NCBI GenBank assembly: GCA_040954595.2
Contig: CM082595.2
Coordinates: forward strand, 2,294,001 to 2,358,000
DNA length: 64,000 nucleotides
Direction of reading: 5' to 3'
Origin: Balanoglossus misakiensis
Lineage: Eukaryota; Hemichordata
The position numbers were made by a program, and so were the translations under genes. The notes under the pieces were generated by a model, which was not told the origin of the DNA, made no database searches, and was given only the letters and a program-made list of their open reading frames with translations. Shown here in pieces: positions 37,801 through 48,500 of the stretch; position 1 is the first letter of the stretch, and every line of letters begins with the position of its first letter.

Positions 37801-39690
37801 TTCAGAAATTTGCATGATTCTCATATTCTATTAGTATAAGCAGGGTTCTCCCCACTCTGGTGAATGGTGATCGGGCCCAACCAGCACTCAAGCGAAAAAC
37901 TCAATTCTACCTTGTCTCTCCACAAATCTGTTGACACAGATGCAGCAACAAGAACAGCAGAGACGACCTCCACAGATTCCAGGCATTCCAGGTCAAGGCC
38001 GGGATGACTACAATGATGGAAATGATGCGGGTGAAGATGAGGGTGAGGATGAAGAGGAGGAGGAGGAAGAAGAGGAGGAAGATGACCCTGACAATGAAGA
38101 TGGCGACTATGTGCAAAATATTCATAGGTAGGTTTCCTGATGGTGATGTCGGTGGTGATGATGATGATAATGATGATGATGATGATGGTGGTGATGGTGA
38201 AGGTGAAGGTGATGATGATATTCAAAATTGAATAATGAGAGTCTCTTCTTTCTTGCAGAGGCTTCAATGACGCTCAGCTCCCTGTCCCTGGACAGGATCA
38301 TTTTGGTGCTCAGCGTCCAAGAGTCGATGGAGATGAATATAAAGAACTGAATGCACAACGTGACCAGGGTATGATCGACAACAGAATGCACGAGGAAGAA
38401 GACCAGATGCAATTACCACACCAGAACCAAGGTAATGGTATCCCCTCTTTAGAGGTCCAATCTTACTATATACTGTTTGAGACCTGGTGTAACTTGCCAA
38501 TGTTTACCAATCCTGCGATCGTGCAGCCCAGTACATGCCTAGTATTAAAGAACAATTTCCAGGTTCTACATGGATGATAATAACACATATCTTATCTGAT
38601 CTTATTCCAGTTGAGGTCATGCACCATATACAGGATGTGAACGATGAAAAAGTAAGCTAAACTTACTTCTTTATTCATATTCATTTACCTATTTATCATA
38701 TTCATTAGACCTGCCGTGGTACTCTCAAAGAAAATCAGTAAAATTATGCAATATTGATACAAAGTTAAAGTTGTACTATTTGATTCAATTTTTAGGTTGA
38801 GCAACCCGACCAAATCATTCCCGCTGGAAGAGATGATGATGAAAATTATGAAGACCAGGTTAGGAAAACGAAAATACTATTAAGTTGGCACTAACATTTT
38901 GTGAAATACTATTGTCAGACACATGTGATTACTGCACCGAATTTGATGAAACCTACAGATACACATCTTAGAATGTTGTGATCGTACATGCACTATACAT
39001 CTGTGTCTTGTCAGTAGTCTTCGTATTTGCATACATTGCGTGAATTGATTTGACAGATATCTGACTGTGCAATAAGACATTCAGTAGCGTTATGATAGTT
39101 GATGGCTAGTTTGCCTGTAATGAAGTATAGGAAATACTACATGGCCGTAGCATGCATTGAAAGATGATCTCCTAGTTGAGACATGCATTTGCGTAACGCG
39201 TTAAAGTGCCAGAGCTCCTAATGTCCTACAGTCGCGTAGACCAGTTCTTTTCGCGCCCGAGCCTAGGATGGAAGTATAGGTGAAATAGCTTTTTAGGTAC
39301 GTATGATCATCTGTGTGTAGGTATGAATGTTCATACCTACATATTGAAATTCATAGGTCGAAAATAGGGTATTTACATGGCCATTTGCTAAGTCAAACAA
39401 TCACAAAACAATATAGACAATTGAACTTATAAATTGATCAGTATGAGAACATATGCAGGAAGTATCAGGAATGTAGTAATTCTTATCAAATGGGAGCACA
39501 GTGCCCTTGATGCTATTTTTCAATATATCATTTGTCTGTTTAGGATGATGGAAACGATGAAGAAGAAGAAGAGGAAGAGGAGGAAGAAGAAGAAGAAGAT
39601 GAAAATTATGAGGCAGATAGAAACCACCATCCTAACATTGCACAAAGAGCAGTAGCCGATATGCAAATGAGACATGGTGGAGATATATGA
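31852..39690 (+). CDS. GOLIM4: Golgi integral membrane protein 4 (GPP130), 19 coding exons, about 756 aa
   Basis: Coding exons: 31852-32029, 33611-33685, 34017-34045, 34225-34278, 34417-34567, 34822-34904, 35024-35086, 35232-35294, 35416-35478, 36243-36305, 36505-36565, 36703-36910, 37048-37496, 37610-37728, 37940-38127, 38259-38431, 38611-38651, 38796-38858, 39544-39690. All borders are GT-AG and phase closes throughout. The exon 1-2 junction reads VVYEHRSRLEKSLQKE, identical to human GOLIM4 as I remember it. The protein is a type II cis-Golgi protein that cycles through endosomes: short basic cytosolic end, membrane helix at 12-30, long lumenal coiled coil, then a Gln/Glu/Arg-rich region and an acidic tail ending in DMQMRHGGDI. 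Human GOLIM4 is 696 aa. I chose M at 31852 (G at -3, G at +4) over the in-frame ATG at 31819, which has a poor context and would add 11 residues. Exons 7-10 are each exactly 63 nt. Confidence 0.95.
35639..35731 (+). mobile_element. 93-bp inverted-repeat element in GOLIM4 intron 9
   Basis: Same family as 24931-25023: it starts TTAACCCTTTCACCACC and ends GGGGGTGAAAGGGTAA, with the shared core. The right end has lost one base of the TTAA. It lies in the same orientation as the gene. Confidence 0.75.
39317..39340. repeat. 24-bp near-perfect palindrome in the last GOLIM4 intron
   Basis: GTAGGTATGAA and TTCATACCTAC are exact reverse complements separated by two bases. Confidence 0.7.
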
Positions 39691-40404
39691 ATCCTGTAGA
39701 TAAAACTGAATTTTACACTTGCCTTTAGAGGTACCACAACATGGCACCTGTCTATTTGGTGTGAGGGTCTGCCGAGAATTTTTTTAGAAGGGCATACATT
39801 GATTCTCCAGGAAGAGTTCTGTTTTGGCATTACTTTTAGAGATCATCACATGAATATATACCGAACGAACAGTTTCTGCTTTATACAAACCAGATTTATG
39901 AAGGAATACTTGTTTCTCTACAGATTTTTCTGTAGGAGACATTGCAATACTAAAGTGTGTCTGACTCTTGAGACTTGATGTAGGCTGACATTTTTATGTC
40001 ACGTTTGTAAATTTTTTTTTTCACCTGGAAAGAAGACAATTTCTTTCATTTTATGATATATAATTTATATCCTATTTTCAAATATCGTATCTTGAGCCTT
40101 CATCATGAACACAATTCTGCAATTTTGATATGATTGTGATGGTGAAATATACTAATATGAAAACGTAATTATTAGTCCAAAACTCTTATTTTTAGTACTT
40201 ACTTTGGTTAGCTTACAAACGAAATTGTGGTTCTGTCTTATGTGTTGAGTACAAGTGTTTTGTTGTGAGTGTAACTTCATGTGTAGTTTTTTCCTTTTTT
40301 TCTCACTTTTGCATTTGTATTGCTGTCTACAATGTAGATAGGCAGGTGGCTTTTTGTGATGCGTTGTCACCAGACATCACAGTCTTTCAGAGAATTTCAA
40401 TAAA
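39691..40404 (+). terminator. GOLIM4: GOLIM4 3' UTR with AATAAA signal at 40399-40404
   Basis: The first canonical poly(A) signal after the stop codon is AATAAA at 40399-40404, giving a 3' UTR of about 0.7 kb. The stretch is AT-rich with no coding frame. Confidence 0.65.
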
Positions 40405-42205
40405 AACCCACAGCCGTGGCTTATTTAGATGAGTTTATGTCTGCATCGATCAACAGTGTGCCCTCTAAGGCCATATGATGCGCCACTGACTCAACAAACT
40501 CACTGGTGACTCAAGAAAATTATCCACACAACATGCAAAGGTATAGGGCTGACTCAGAGAAATTTCTAGAAATCATCTAATTGACTCGAAGCTTTTAGAA
40601 ATTATGTCTGTCTGAGGGAAAAGTGATGATCAGTTGTCATCCTGTCCAGACTCCATCTGAACACCACTTGAAATCCAGGCCAAAATTCGTGTATACAGAA
40701 ACTGACCGGGGCTCTTACTGTGGTGTGTATGGGGTGTGATAAAAAATATTTTGGGGTCTGTTTTCTCAATATCTCCACTTACAGTCACCGAATGCTACGA
40801 TGAGCATGACACCCTATTAGATAAATGGAACGTTCCATGCTTAAAAACGAATAAAAATCCTGCTGAGGATAACCTCAGGGGACAGCCATTAATGCTCGCT
40901 TTATGCCAGCAACATTTCAATTTGGGACGCAAAGAATTGTCGTTTCTCTAGCTACGCCATAGAAGCTGAACCCTGGTCGTGCTGGGCCGGGCAACAGTGA
41001 AGGGGAAGATTTAATGCAAATAGCAAGCAAGAGTGTGATTTATTTGAAATGGTAAGTCATAAACAGTATTATTGCCTTTTGATTATCCTAATTTGCCACG
41101 GCCGTGCTCTCCCGAGAAGATTCTGATCTTAGGGTCTGCTCACGCTTTGACTATACTTGTGTTGTATTTCTCGGTTGTGTTCTGTATTTGCTAGTTTGTG
41201 TTCAGTGTGTTTCTGTTCTTTTTAATTCTGCTTTCGGTTCATTCCCTGTATAACGTATATCTGTCGTTGTAACATGCTAGGTAATGAATACTTAATTCAA
41301 ATGTCAAATCGATACCTTTTATGAAGAGCGATTCTCTGCGATTAAAGATGACTATATTCTGTATCAAAGGTAATAAGCTTGTACACAAAAAACGTGAAAA
41401 GGAGGGTTCGTGGCTCTAATATTAAATGTTTTTCTTATTCCCTGATAATACATTATTAACGTTGTAATGGGCCTTTTGTTACGTGTGTCATCACTGCTTC
41501 GTTATAAATTCATAGATATTGGCTTTCATTTCATATATTAAACGTGTCTCTGAATTCTATCGGGTTGATTGCTAATTATGCGTTTTCGTATTGTGTTCGT
41601 GGCTGCAGATTAGCGTCATATACTCAGTGGCCAAAGGCATATTCATTCAAAATGGATAAAGGTGGATTTTCATCTTCGTTGTTACAGTAACGGTAATATG
41701 ATGTGTAAACCCAGTTACACAAACGACTCTTTGTGTTCGCAACTGTATTCTAACAGTAATTAGCACGCGACTGATGGTCGACAAGGCCAACGAACAGTTT
41801 CTTCTCTATTAATAATGCAAACGATACATATACTGACTTAATTACTGAAGATAATAAATAATAAATGTAACCAATTACTGATGATGATATAGATCGAAAT
41901 TTTATGGCATGTACTACAAACCCCTGATCCTTAGTTATTTTAATTAGCAGATGAACGCAGAGCAAAATGCATGGTGTATGTCCGGTTCTGTGTGTGTCTT
42001 GGTGTGTGTCAGGTATTGAACAGCACATTTCAACATGCGTTACGTAATACATTGTAATACTTGCATATGTAAAATATAAAGGTAGTTTATTTTTTTATAT
42101 TTAGATTTAATGTTGTTTTTTTTCAAGGACGTACCCATAAGCAATAGAAGTTAGAAATTAGAGTAACAGAACATTCACACAAATCAATTTATTTTATCTC
42201 CGCAG
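40405..42205. other. Intergenic or 5' region of the GPCR gene
   Basis: No coding exon is supported. A good donor at 41051/41052 (AAATG then GTAAGT) preceded by an octamer ATGCAAAT (41014-41021) could mark a 5' UTR exon of the GPCR gene, whose start exon opens at a pyrimidine-rich acceptor ending at 42205 (ATCTCCGCAG). The pairing is a guess. Confidence 0.35.
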
Positions 42206-42231
42206 TTATCTGTTGCACATCTCTTGTCAAA

Positions 42232-43467
42232 ATGAGCAGATCGGACATATATGACGCTTTTATAGATCAGAACGGGACTATTCCGTCACTTGATCAGCTG
42301 AACTCTCTCCTCCATCAAGAATCCGCACCATTTTATGTTATCGGCACGCTAGTCATGGCAGTGGGGATACCCGGCAATGCATTGGTTTTATGTATTTACT
42401 GGAGGAAGTGCCAACAGACAAGTGCTAACTTCTACATCCTGGCCTTAGCGTTGGTTGACATGCTTGTCTGTACCGTGATATTGCCCCACGAATTATATTG
42501 GAGTGTAAGGTACTACGCCTATTATAGCAATGTCAGTTGCAAAATTTTCAAAACGTTGCTTTTGTTTAACGTTTCCACTTCGGGGTTACTTCTGCTTGCC
42601 ATAGCAGTCGATCGCTACTACGCCATTTGCAAACCGTTGAAGTTTTCGAACACAGTCAGACGAGCTAAATACACCACCCTTGCGGTTCTTGTCTTCGCGG
42701 TTTTGGTCGCATCCCCACGTGCTTTCTTCAACGACGTCCGTTCGACACGTCAGACAACTGATTCGAGTGAAATATCAGTCTGTGGTCAACACGAATCGAG
42801 TTTGCTCACGTTTTCTTATGAAGTCATTAGCGCCGTTTTAGTTGTGATAATTTTGGTCTCCCTGGCCGTTCTGTACTGGTTTGTCGGAAGAGCTATTGTA
42901 AAACGAAATACCCGTCTTGCAATTGGTAATCAGATTCGGGGAACCGACTTCGTTAGTGTCTATGAAGGTAACTTGGGACCATCTTCAGGTGGATTGCCGA
43001 GAGATTCACCCAACGAAAAAATGGCTGACCAGACAAGGCCAAACTTTATCACAACGCACAAAGTGGACAACTTCGATTCTAAAACAGCGCAACATCATGT
43101 AACATCCGAACTGGTTGCCATTGGCGACGATACTGCGGGTCCCTCGTCGCGGAATGATAGCACCAGACACAATAGTCGGACAGGTAGCGTCCGCACAGCG
43201 CAACATGGCGGCTCCCCGCGTAGTTTGAATACCGTGAAAATGTTGGTGACGGTGACTGCGATATTCTGGTTCACATGGGTACCATGGATACTAGTGACCG
43301 TAATACGTACTTTTGAAGCAAGTTCAAACAGATTTGAGGTGATCATCTCAAATTTGTTCTACTGCTTGCTGTATCTCAATAATGGTATCAACCCGATAGC
43401 ATACACAATTGTTAGCAAAAAATTTCGGTCTGATTCCAAGCAATTTTTAGGAAAATTTTGCAAATAA
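42232..43467 (+). CDS. Class A (rhodopsin-like) G-protein-coupled receptor, 411 aa, single coding exon
   Basis: Seven membrane helices are visible at about 35-58, 67-90, 104-126, 147-165, 193-219, 336-360 and 370-393. Family landmarks: GN in TM1 (N49), L-x-x-x-D in TM2 (D76), C103 and C184 for the extracellular disulfide, DRY (127-129), F345-x3-W349-V-P351 in TM6 and NPIAY (387-391) in TM7, followed by KKF. The third intracellular loop is long (about 225-335), rich in Ser, Thr and Asn. The N terminus has an NGT glycosylation site and no signal peptide. C410 near the end could be palmitoylated. TM4 has no tryptophan and TM5 no proline, both unusual. The overall look is of a peptide- or amine-type orphan receptor; I cannot assign a ligand. 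It lies 413 bp upstream of another single-exon ORF on the same strand. Confidence 0.92.
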   Translation: MSRSDIYDAFIDQNGTIPSLDQLNSLLHQESAPFYVIGTLVMAVGIPGNALVLCIYWRKCQQTSANFYILALALVDMLVCTVILPHELYWSVRYYAYYSNVSCKIFKTLLLFNVSTSGLLLLAIAVDRYYAICKPLKFSNTVRRAKYTTLAVLVFAVLVASPRAFFNDVRSTRQTTDSSEISVCGQHESSLLTFSYEVISAVLVVIILVSLAVLYWFVGRAIVKRNTRLAIGNQIRGTDFVSVYEGNLGPSSGGLPRDSPNEKMADQTRPNFITTHKVDNFDSKTAQHHVTSELVAIGDDTAGPSSRNDSTRHNSRTGSVRTAQHGGSPRSLNTVKMLVTVTAIFWFTWVPWILVTVIRTFEASSNRFEVIISNLFYCLLYLNNGINPIAYTIVSKKFRSDSKQFLGKFCK

Positions 43468-43880
43468 TTATCGCGCTTGTGTAAATTTGTGTGTGAGATA
43501 GATTCAGAATAGCGCCATGGTGCGTTTAAGTAGAACAATAGCCAAGACCACGCCTTGACAACAATGTCACGTTCGAATTGTTCTTCTCACAATTACGTCA
43601 CCGAGATTGTTTTATTATTTCATATAATGCAACGGGACATGCTTGCGGATGAAATTGTCGACAGCGTGAAAGCTAAGAACCACTCTTAGACTAAACATTT
43701 ATAATAAGAAACGGGATCATGATCGGTTGATTGAACGAATGTTGACAACGCTTTGGGGACTGTCACTCATCTAATCGGTCACTGCACCTTGTGTCCTGCA
43801 ATGGTGAGTCTCACAACCTAGCCTAGCCCCGGGACCGGAAGTCCTTGCGTGCTGAGATGTAATTTGAAAGTGACGCTGCC
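43468..43880 (+). other. Short spacer between the GPCR and the orphan ORF
   Basis: No AATAAA or ATTAAA is present in these 413 bases. The spacer would have to hold the GPCR 3' end and the promoter of the next gene if the two are separate transcripts. Confidence 0.6.
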
Positions 43881-44765
43881 ATGGAAACTGCGAATGATTC
43901 AGCAAATTTCCGAAAGGACGACGCGAGTGATGAGAAGGAAATGGTGACCAAGCGAAACCCCGAAAAGGGTGCCGGACAATATACGTTTGGTGGGTATCGA
44001 CTAGCGTTGCGAAAACTGGTTAAACGTCTGTTGGTTGACAATCGTCATGCCGCGTATATTTCAGAGAAGGCGTCGAACTTCAAGGACAAAGTCCCCAATA
44101 TTAATCAGCAAGTATTCGATATCGTTTGCCGGATGTTCGAATCGGTCGTCAAGACTGCCATATTTCTGGGATTTTTTCTGATCTTGTTACCTGTAAGCCT
44201 TCTTCATTCGAGATCGAAGGACGGCGGGCAAGAAGATCTGGCCAGCAGCGAGAAGTTGGAGATCACCGAAGCTGATTCTGTTTCGACGCTACCGAAATCC
44301 ACTGATAATGTTCAACCGACGGAATCACGAAGGAACCACGAGAGTGACGGCGGAATCGTCACTTCGCAAGCGTTTAAAATAAAACCGTCCATAGTGACTG
44401 AAGCAAACAGTCACCCTGGACTGACGACAATGCATAGCGACGGTGGAATCGCGCTGTTACCAATAGGACGCGAACAATTTCTAGGCACTGAAGATATTTC
44501 AGGTGACCACGCCGAAGACGGAGAGATACAAACGAGAAACATGCTTCTTTCTTCTTCGTCATCGACATTGGCTGGCGCGAGAATTAGACTCGGCTTTCAA
44601 ATCATCACCAGGACAGTGACTGAACCTGCATTCGATACTGATAATTCGACCCAAAGTCAAAGCCAACTAGAACTAAACCGCTTTTCAGATGCCACAGTTG
44701 GACTGTTAGGTGGCATCATGCTTGTACTCATACTGCTTGCATTGTGTATATTTTCGATGCCTTAA
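43881..44765 (+). CDS. Uncharacterised protein with two predicted membrane segments, 294 aa
   Basis: I do not recognise this protein. The start ATG has an excellent context (GCTGCCATGG). Residues 1-35 are polar and charged, 38-55 basic (YRLALRKLVKRLL), about 92-109 form one hydrophobic segment (TAIFLGFFLILLPVSLL), 110-270 are hydrophilic and Ser/Thr/Asp-rich, and about 272-292 form a second hydrophobic segment ending two residues before the C terminus, like a tail anchor. The linker contains two SDGGI motifs about 30 residues apart. The frame is open for 885 bases with many CpG-containing codons, unlike nearby non-coding DNA, and is followed by AATAAA at 44939. It could be an independent gene, the second ORF of the GPCR transcript, or a lineage-specific protein. 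No function is proposed. Confidence 0.6.
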   Translation: METANDSANFRKDDASDEKEMVTKRNPEKGAGQYTFGGYRLALRKLVKRLLVDNRHAAYISEKASNFKDKVPNINQQVFDIVCRMFESVVKTAIFLGFFLILLPVSLLHSRSKDGGQEDLASSEKLEITEADSVSTLPKSTDNVQPTESRRNHESDGGIVTSQAFKIKPSIVTEANSHPGLTTMHSDGGIALLPIGREQFLGTEDISGDHAEDGEIQTRNMLLSSSSSTLAGARIRLGFQIITRTVTEPAFDTDNSTQSQSQLELNRFSDATVGLLGGIMLVLILLALCIFSMP

Positions 44766-44938
44766 ACAGGTACTAGAATCTGCGTGGCATTCCGGGGATT
44801 TTAACATATGCCCGAGTACCAAATTTCACAATCCTGTAAATTCACAATCACCATCTTTCCAACATAGTCTTGCAAAGTTAATGATAGACTCCATCTTTAT
44901 CATTAACATTACATGAACAGAAACTATGGATTCGTGAA

Positions 44939-44944
44939 ATAAAT
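44939..44944 (+). terminator. AATAAA poly(A) signal for the 294-aa ORF
   Basis: AATAAATAAA begins at 44939, 174 bases after the stop codon at 44765, with a TG-rich stretch following. It is the first canonical signal downstream of both the GPCR and the 294-aa ORF. Confidence 0.6.
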
Positions 44945-44999
44945 AAAATGAGTCTTCGTATCTGTCGTGATGTGTATTACTTCAGCCGATTAGGCTGGA

Positions 45000-45519
45000 C
45001 AGCGAATAGCATATACATTGTACCAAGTATATTCTGAAGTAAAACAAGAGCCCCGTTACTTTTCTGTCACCGAGGGCGCTGTTTTTGTCGATTATGTACT
45101 CGCTGTACCACGTGACCATATACAAAAGCCCTTGCCTCGCACTCGATTTCATTCAGGCTTTAGGTGTTAATGTCTGACCGCTATTTTTGGACCTGGACGA
45201 AAGTGTTAAGTGACCCCCACTTGCATCTGTGGCTACGTTGCCTATCTAGCGACGGTTTTGTACAGGAACGCTAAAGCTGTTACTAAGGACGCCGTGCGTG
45301 TGTGTGAGTCAGCTGAGACGACGTAAAATTGGCCGTCCACATCACTGCAATCATTGAACTGTCGGTCGCAGGGATAATGAGTGTTAGATGGGACAACTTT
45401 ATTGGCACCGTGTCCCCAACCTAGTACATTACAGCTCGTAATTCGTCGAGTGCTGACCGAATGTTGATTTTGCTGACGATGGGATTATAGGAGTGTGAAC
45501 GCCGAAATCCGGAGGCAAA
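45000..45519 (+). promoter_or_regulatory. PLEKHG5: Probable PLEKHG5 promoter and 5' UTR
   Basis: This stretch has more CpGs than the flanking DNA and lies just before the 13-nt first coding exon. It contains a CACGTGAC E-box (45109-45116) followed directly by a TATA-like CATATACAAAAG (45117-45128); a start site near 45150-45160 would fit. The exact site is inferred. Confidence 0.4.
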
Positions 45520-48500
45520 ATGCCGCAATTTGGTAGGTTTTTGTTTCAATTTTTATGCCAATATTTATGTAGCGATCTCCACGTATCGTCAACATGGCGA
45601 AAGTACTTTTCGTTTCACATGTATTGTAACTTGTAACGGTGCGTCGACGCCGCTAATTCCAGCTTTCAGGTTCGTATTTGTGTCACTAGTACGTATGTGT
45701 TTGACCTAATTTCAAGTTGTTACCTTGAAGCGAAACCTAGCAATTTTGAACGTATTAAGCCTAATGGCGTGGCTGTGATCGCATCAAATGAGTTCATTAA
45801 TTTACGTAAAGAAGGCTCGTTTTAATGACATTGTAAACAATTCGAGGCACGATTATCATAGGTGAGCGATTGTCCAATATTGACCGGAATTCCGATGTGT
45901 AGACGTGTATATCTACATTCTGATGGACTTGTGACTCTCGGAATGTGATTAAAACCCAGATCGCGGTTTAGATATGAAATGAACATTACTTATGTGGAAA
46001 TAGTACACCATGTAACAATATTCCCACGGACTCGCACACTTGGCTATTTGCATATGTGAAGTCGTTATTTTCACAACACCGACACTCCCAAAGGCTAAAA
46101 TCGATTATATACAGTGAACCAAAATGTTGTCAATAGGTTCTAAACAGTGGATCGTCACCTATTAGTAGGACAATGTTTCAGCTCCAGGCTAACTAATATA
46201 CGTGAATCTCAAGTCAAGTTATCAGCACCTGTCGGTACAGACAGAGGTTAAGTTGACCGATATTAGGAAGCGCTATATCAGGTTTTGTCTTTCGCCTCTG
46301 AGTATAGTCAGTAATTATCTTATCGATTAGCTTTTAGACAGAGCTGCCCTTTGTTGTCAAAAACCTTAATAATAGACGTTTGTGAGGGGGCAGTTGTAAC
46401 ACTATGGTCCGTTAAGACATTTGAGTGTTTATGATAGCTGATAAAACAGAAGTACTTGTAGCTTGTAATAAACTACTGGTCAGTTCAGCTGGGTCATATA
46501 TATATAAACAAAAAATTATTTAAACAAAGAGCGCTTGTCAGTTCTTGCTTTAATGGACATACCTCTCAACAATTTTTAATTACCGGGAAATAAATAAAAA
46601 AAATTGAAAAAATGTATTGTACGTGAAGGAATACGAGTTGCTCAAAAATTATCTGCCCCCCCCCCCCCCCTGTCCATAGTCTAAGGGAAATGTTACCGGG
46701 GTTCCCTAGTCATTTTACAGGAGTTCCCCTTGGTGTGTTAACGCAGTCATAGCCAAAGTGTAACCAGGGTCACTAAATCATTTACCAATATTCCCAAAGC
46801 AAAAACACTGCTCAGTTTCAAGGGAGAGATAGATGGAAAGTAGTTCAGAATGTTACGCAAGCTTCTGAATCAGTTCACATCTATCTGACTCTGTAAATGT
46901 TAAGTATGTACACTGTCCAACCCACCAGGTTTATGAGACGACACCATTTACCTTTACATGCATTGTTGAGGATTTGACCCATTTTCAATTCACGATAGAG
47001 GAATCCATTCACTGGTCCTGATGACAGAAATAAATTTACTGTGGTAATGGCGTGACTTGAGATCAGTTCAGTCTTGTTATATGACTCCAAGGTCGGCCTG
47101 GGTCACTGGCTGAATTGTGTATTGTATACGAGCCCTGTTTGTACGTTACAACACTAAGTTTTTTCAAGTCATTGTGAAACACTTTGGCTCAGTACATATG
47201 CCCATGAGCATTTTATTTGCTCTGGGTTAAAAGTTTCCGGAACTCGAACTTGTGTAAACGGATAGAGAACGAAGAATGCTGAATGTGAAATGTATCTATG
47301 TTTCTTCACTTGATACAACACAGATTTAGTATTCATTGGGGTATGTCATAGGGAGCTCTGGTAAATATCTGGGAAACCATGGTAACAGACCAGCCTTAGT
47401 TTGTTAGACTCATGTATAGACACTATAGGGATACAGTACAGGCACTCTTAAAACTATTCTACACACAGGTAACTCCTGACCAGAAAACTTCTTCTGAAAA
47501 GATTTTCATCGAAGCATGAAGGAGGTATCGCTGGTTACCATGGCGGTAAAATACTAATTACTCATTCCTGATTGGTTATTGTGTGCATTCCTCGGTCACA
47601 CTCCAGTGATCCCAGGTTAATGATGTGATTCTGACCTGTGCAAGGGTCGTCAACCCATTTTCACCTTCGCTTAAACCGACAGACTGGAATATAAAAGTGA
47701 AAGACATGCCTCCTCCACTTTCAAGCAAGATTGACCGCCTACATGTGTGGTATCCAGGGCTTGCAAGCTTAGCCTGTATTGTGTAACATACAGTTGTTCA
47801 TGTACATGTATATTGTTATTGTTGACAATGGAATTTACATGTAAGTTTCAACTTTATTTCATTTGTCAACAATAAAAATGTATAGTGTACATGTTGTCTA
47901 CAAGCAGAAAACAAATACCCAAGGTTAGGAAAACTCTCCTAGCGTGGCCCTGTTTTTGGTGTAGTACTTGCATGAAGGCTAAACTGTACGAATATGTGAC
48001 AATTTTTAAGTGGACCCAGTACTTCGGACTCGTAATATACTGAATAAAACATATTATGTAGTATTAAGTTTCTAATCATTTAATATACTCTCATATAGTG
48101 TAAGTTATCAAATTCTGATCGCAATTAAATAGTTTATTTGAAGTGACTTTGATTTTATTTTAAACGACTCTCGAAGGAAGCTTACAGTTATTTGAGTTTT
48201 ATTACATTACATTACATTGCAAAATCAATGCTTTTAAAGTATAATGGCATTTGTTAATGTAGGGTGGAGTGAAATGTAATCCATTGATGAGGGTTTGAAA
48301 ACAAGGTTTTACATAACCAGAGTCTCTCCATCACAGTGGGTCTGTAACACCAATCAATAGACAGTGAATACCTCAGCATCTAATGATTGTTGCTAATGAT
48401 GTGTAATTTACATACAAATACTTGTTTATAGTGGAAAACAATATGCTAGTATCACAGGCAATGTCGAAGTCGTGCTAATTTAACCATGTAAATATACCAT

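Noticed and set aside
37821-38267. Antisense frames of Ile/His/Thr repeats opposite GOLIM4 exon 15 and the next intron
   Set aside because: They come from GAG/GAT triplet runs on the coding strand.
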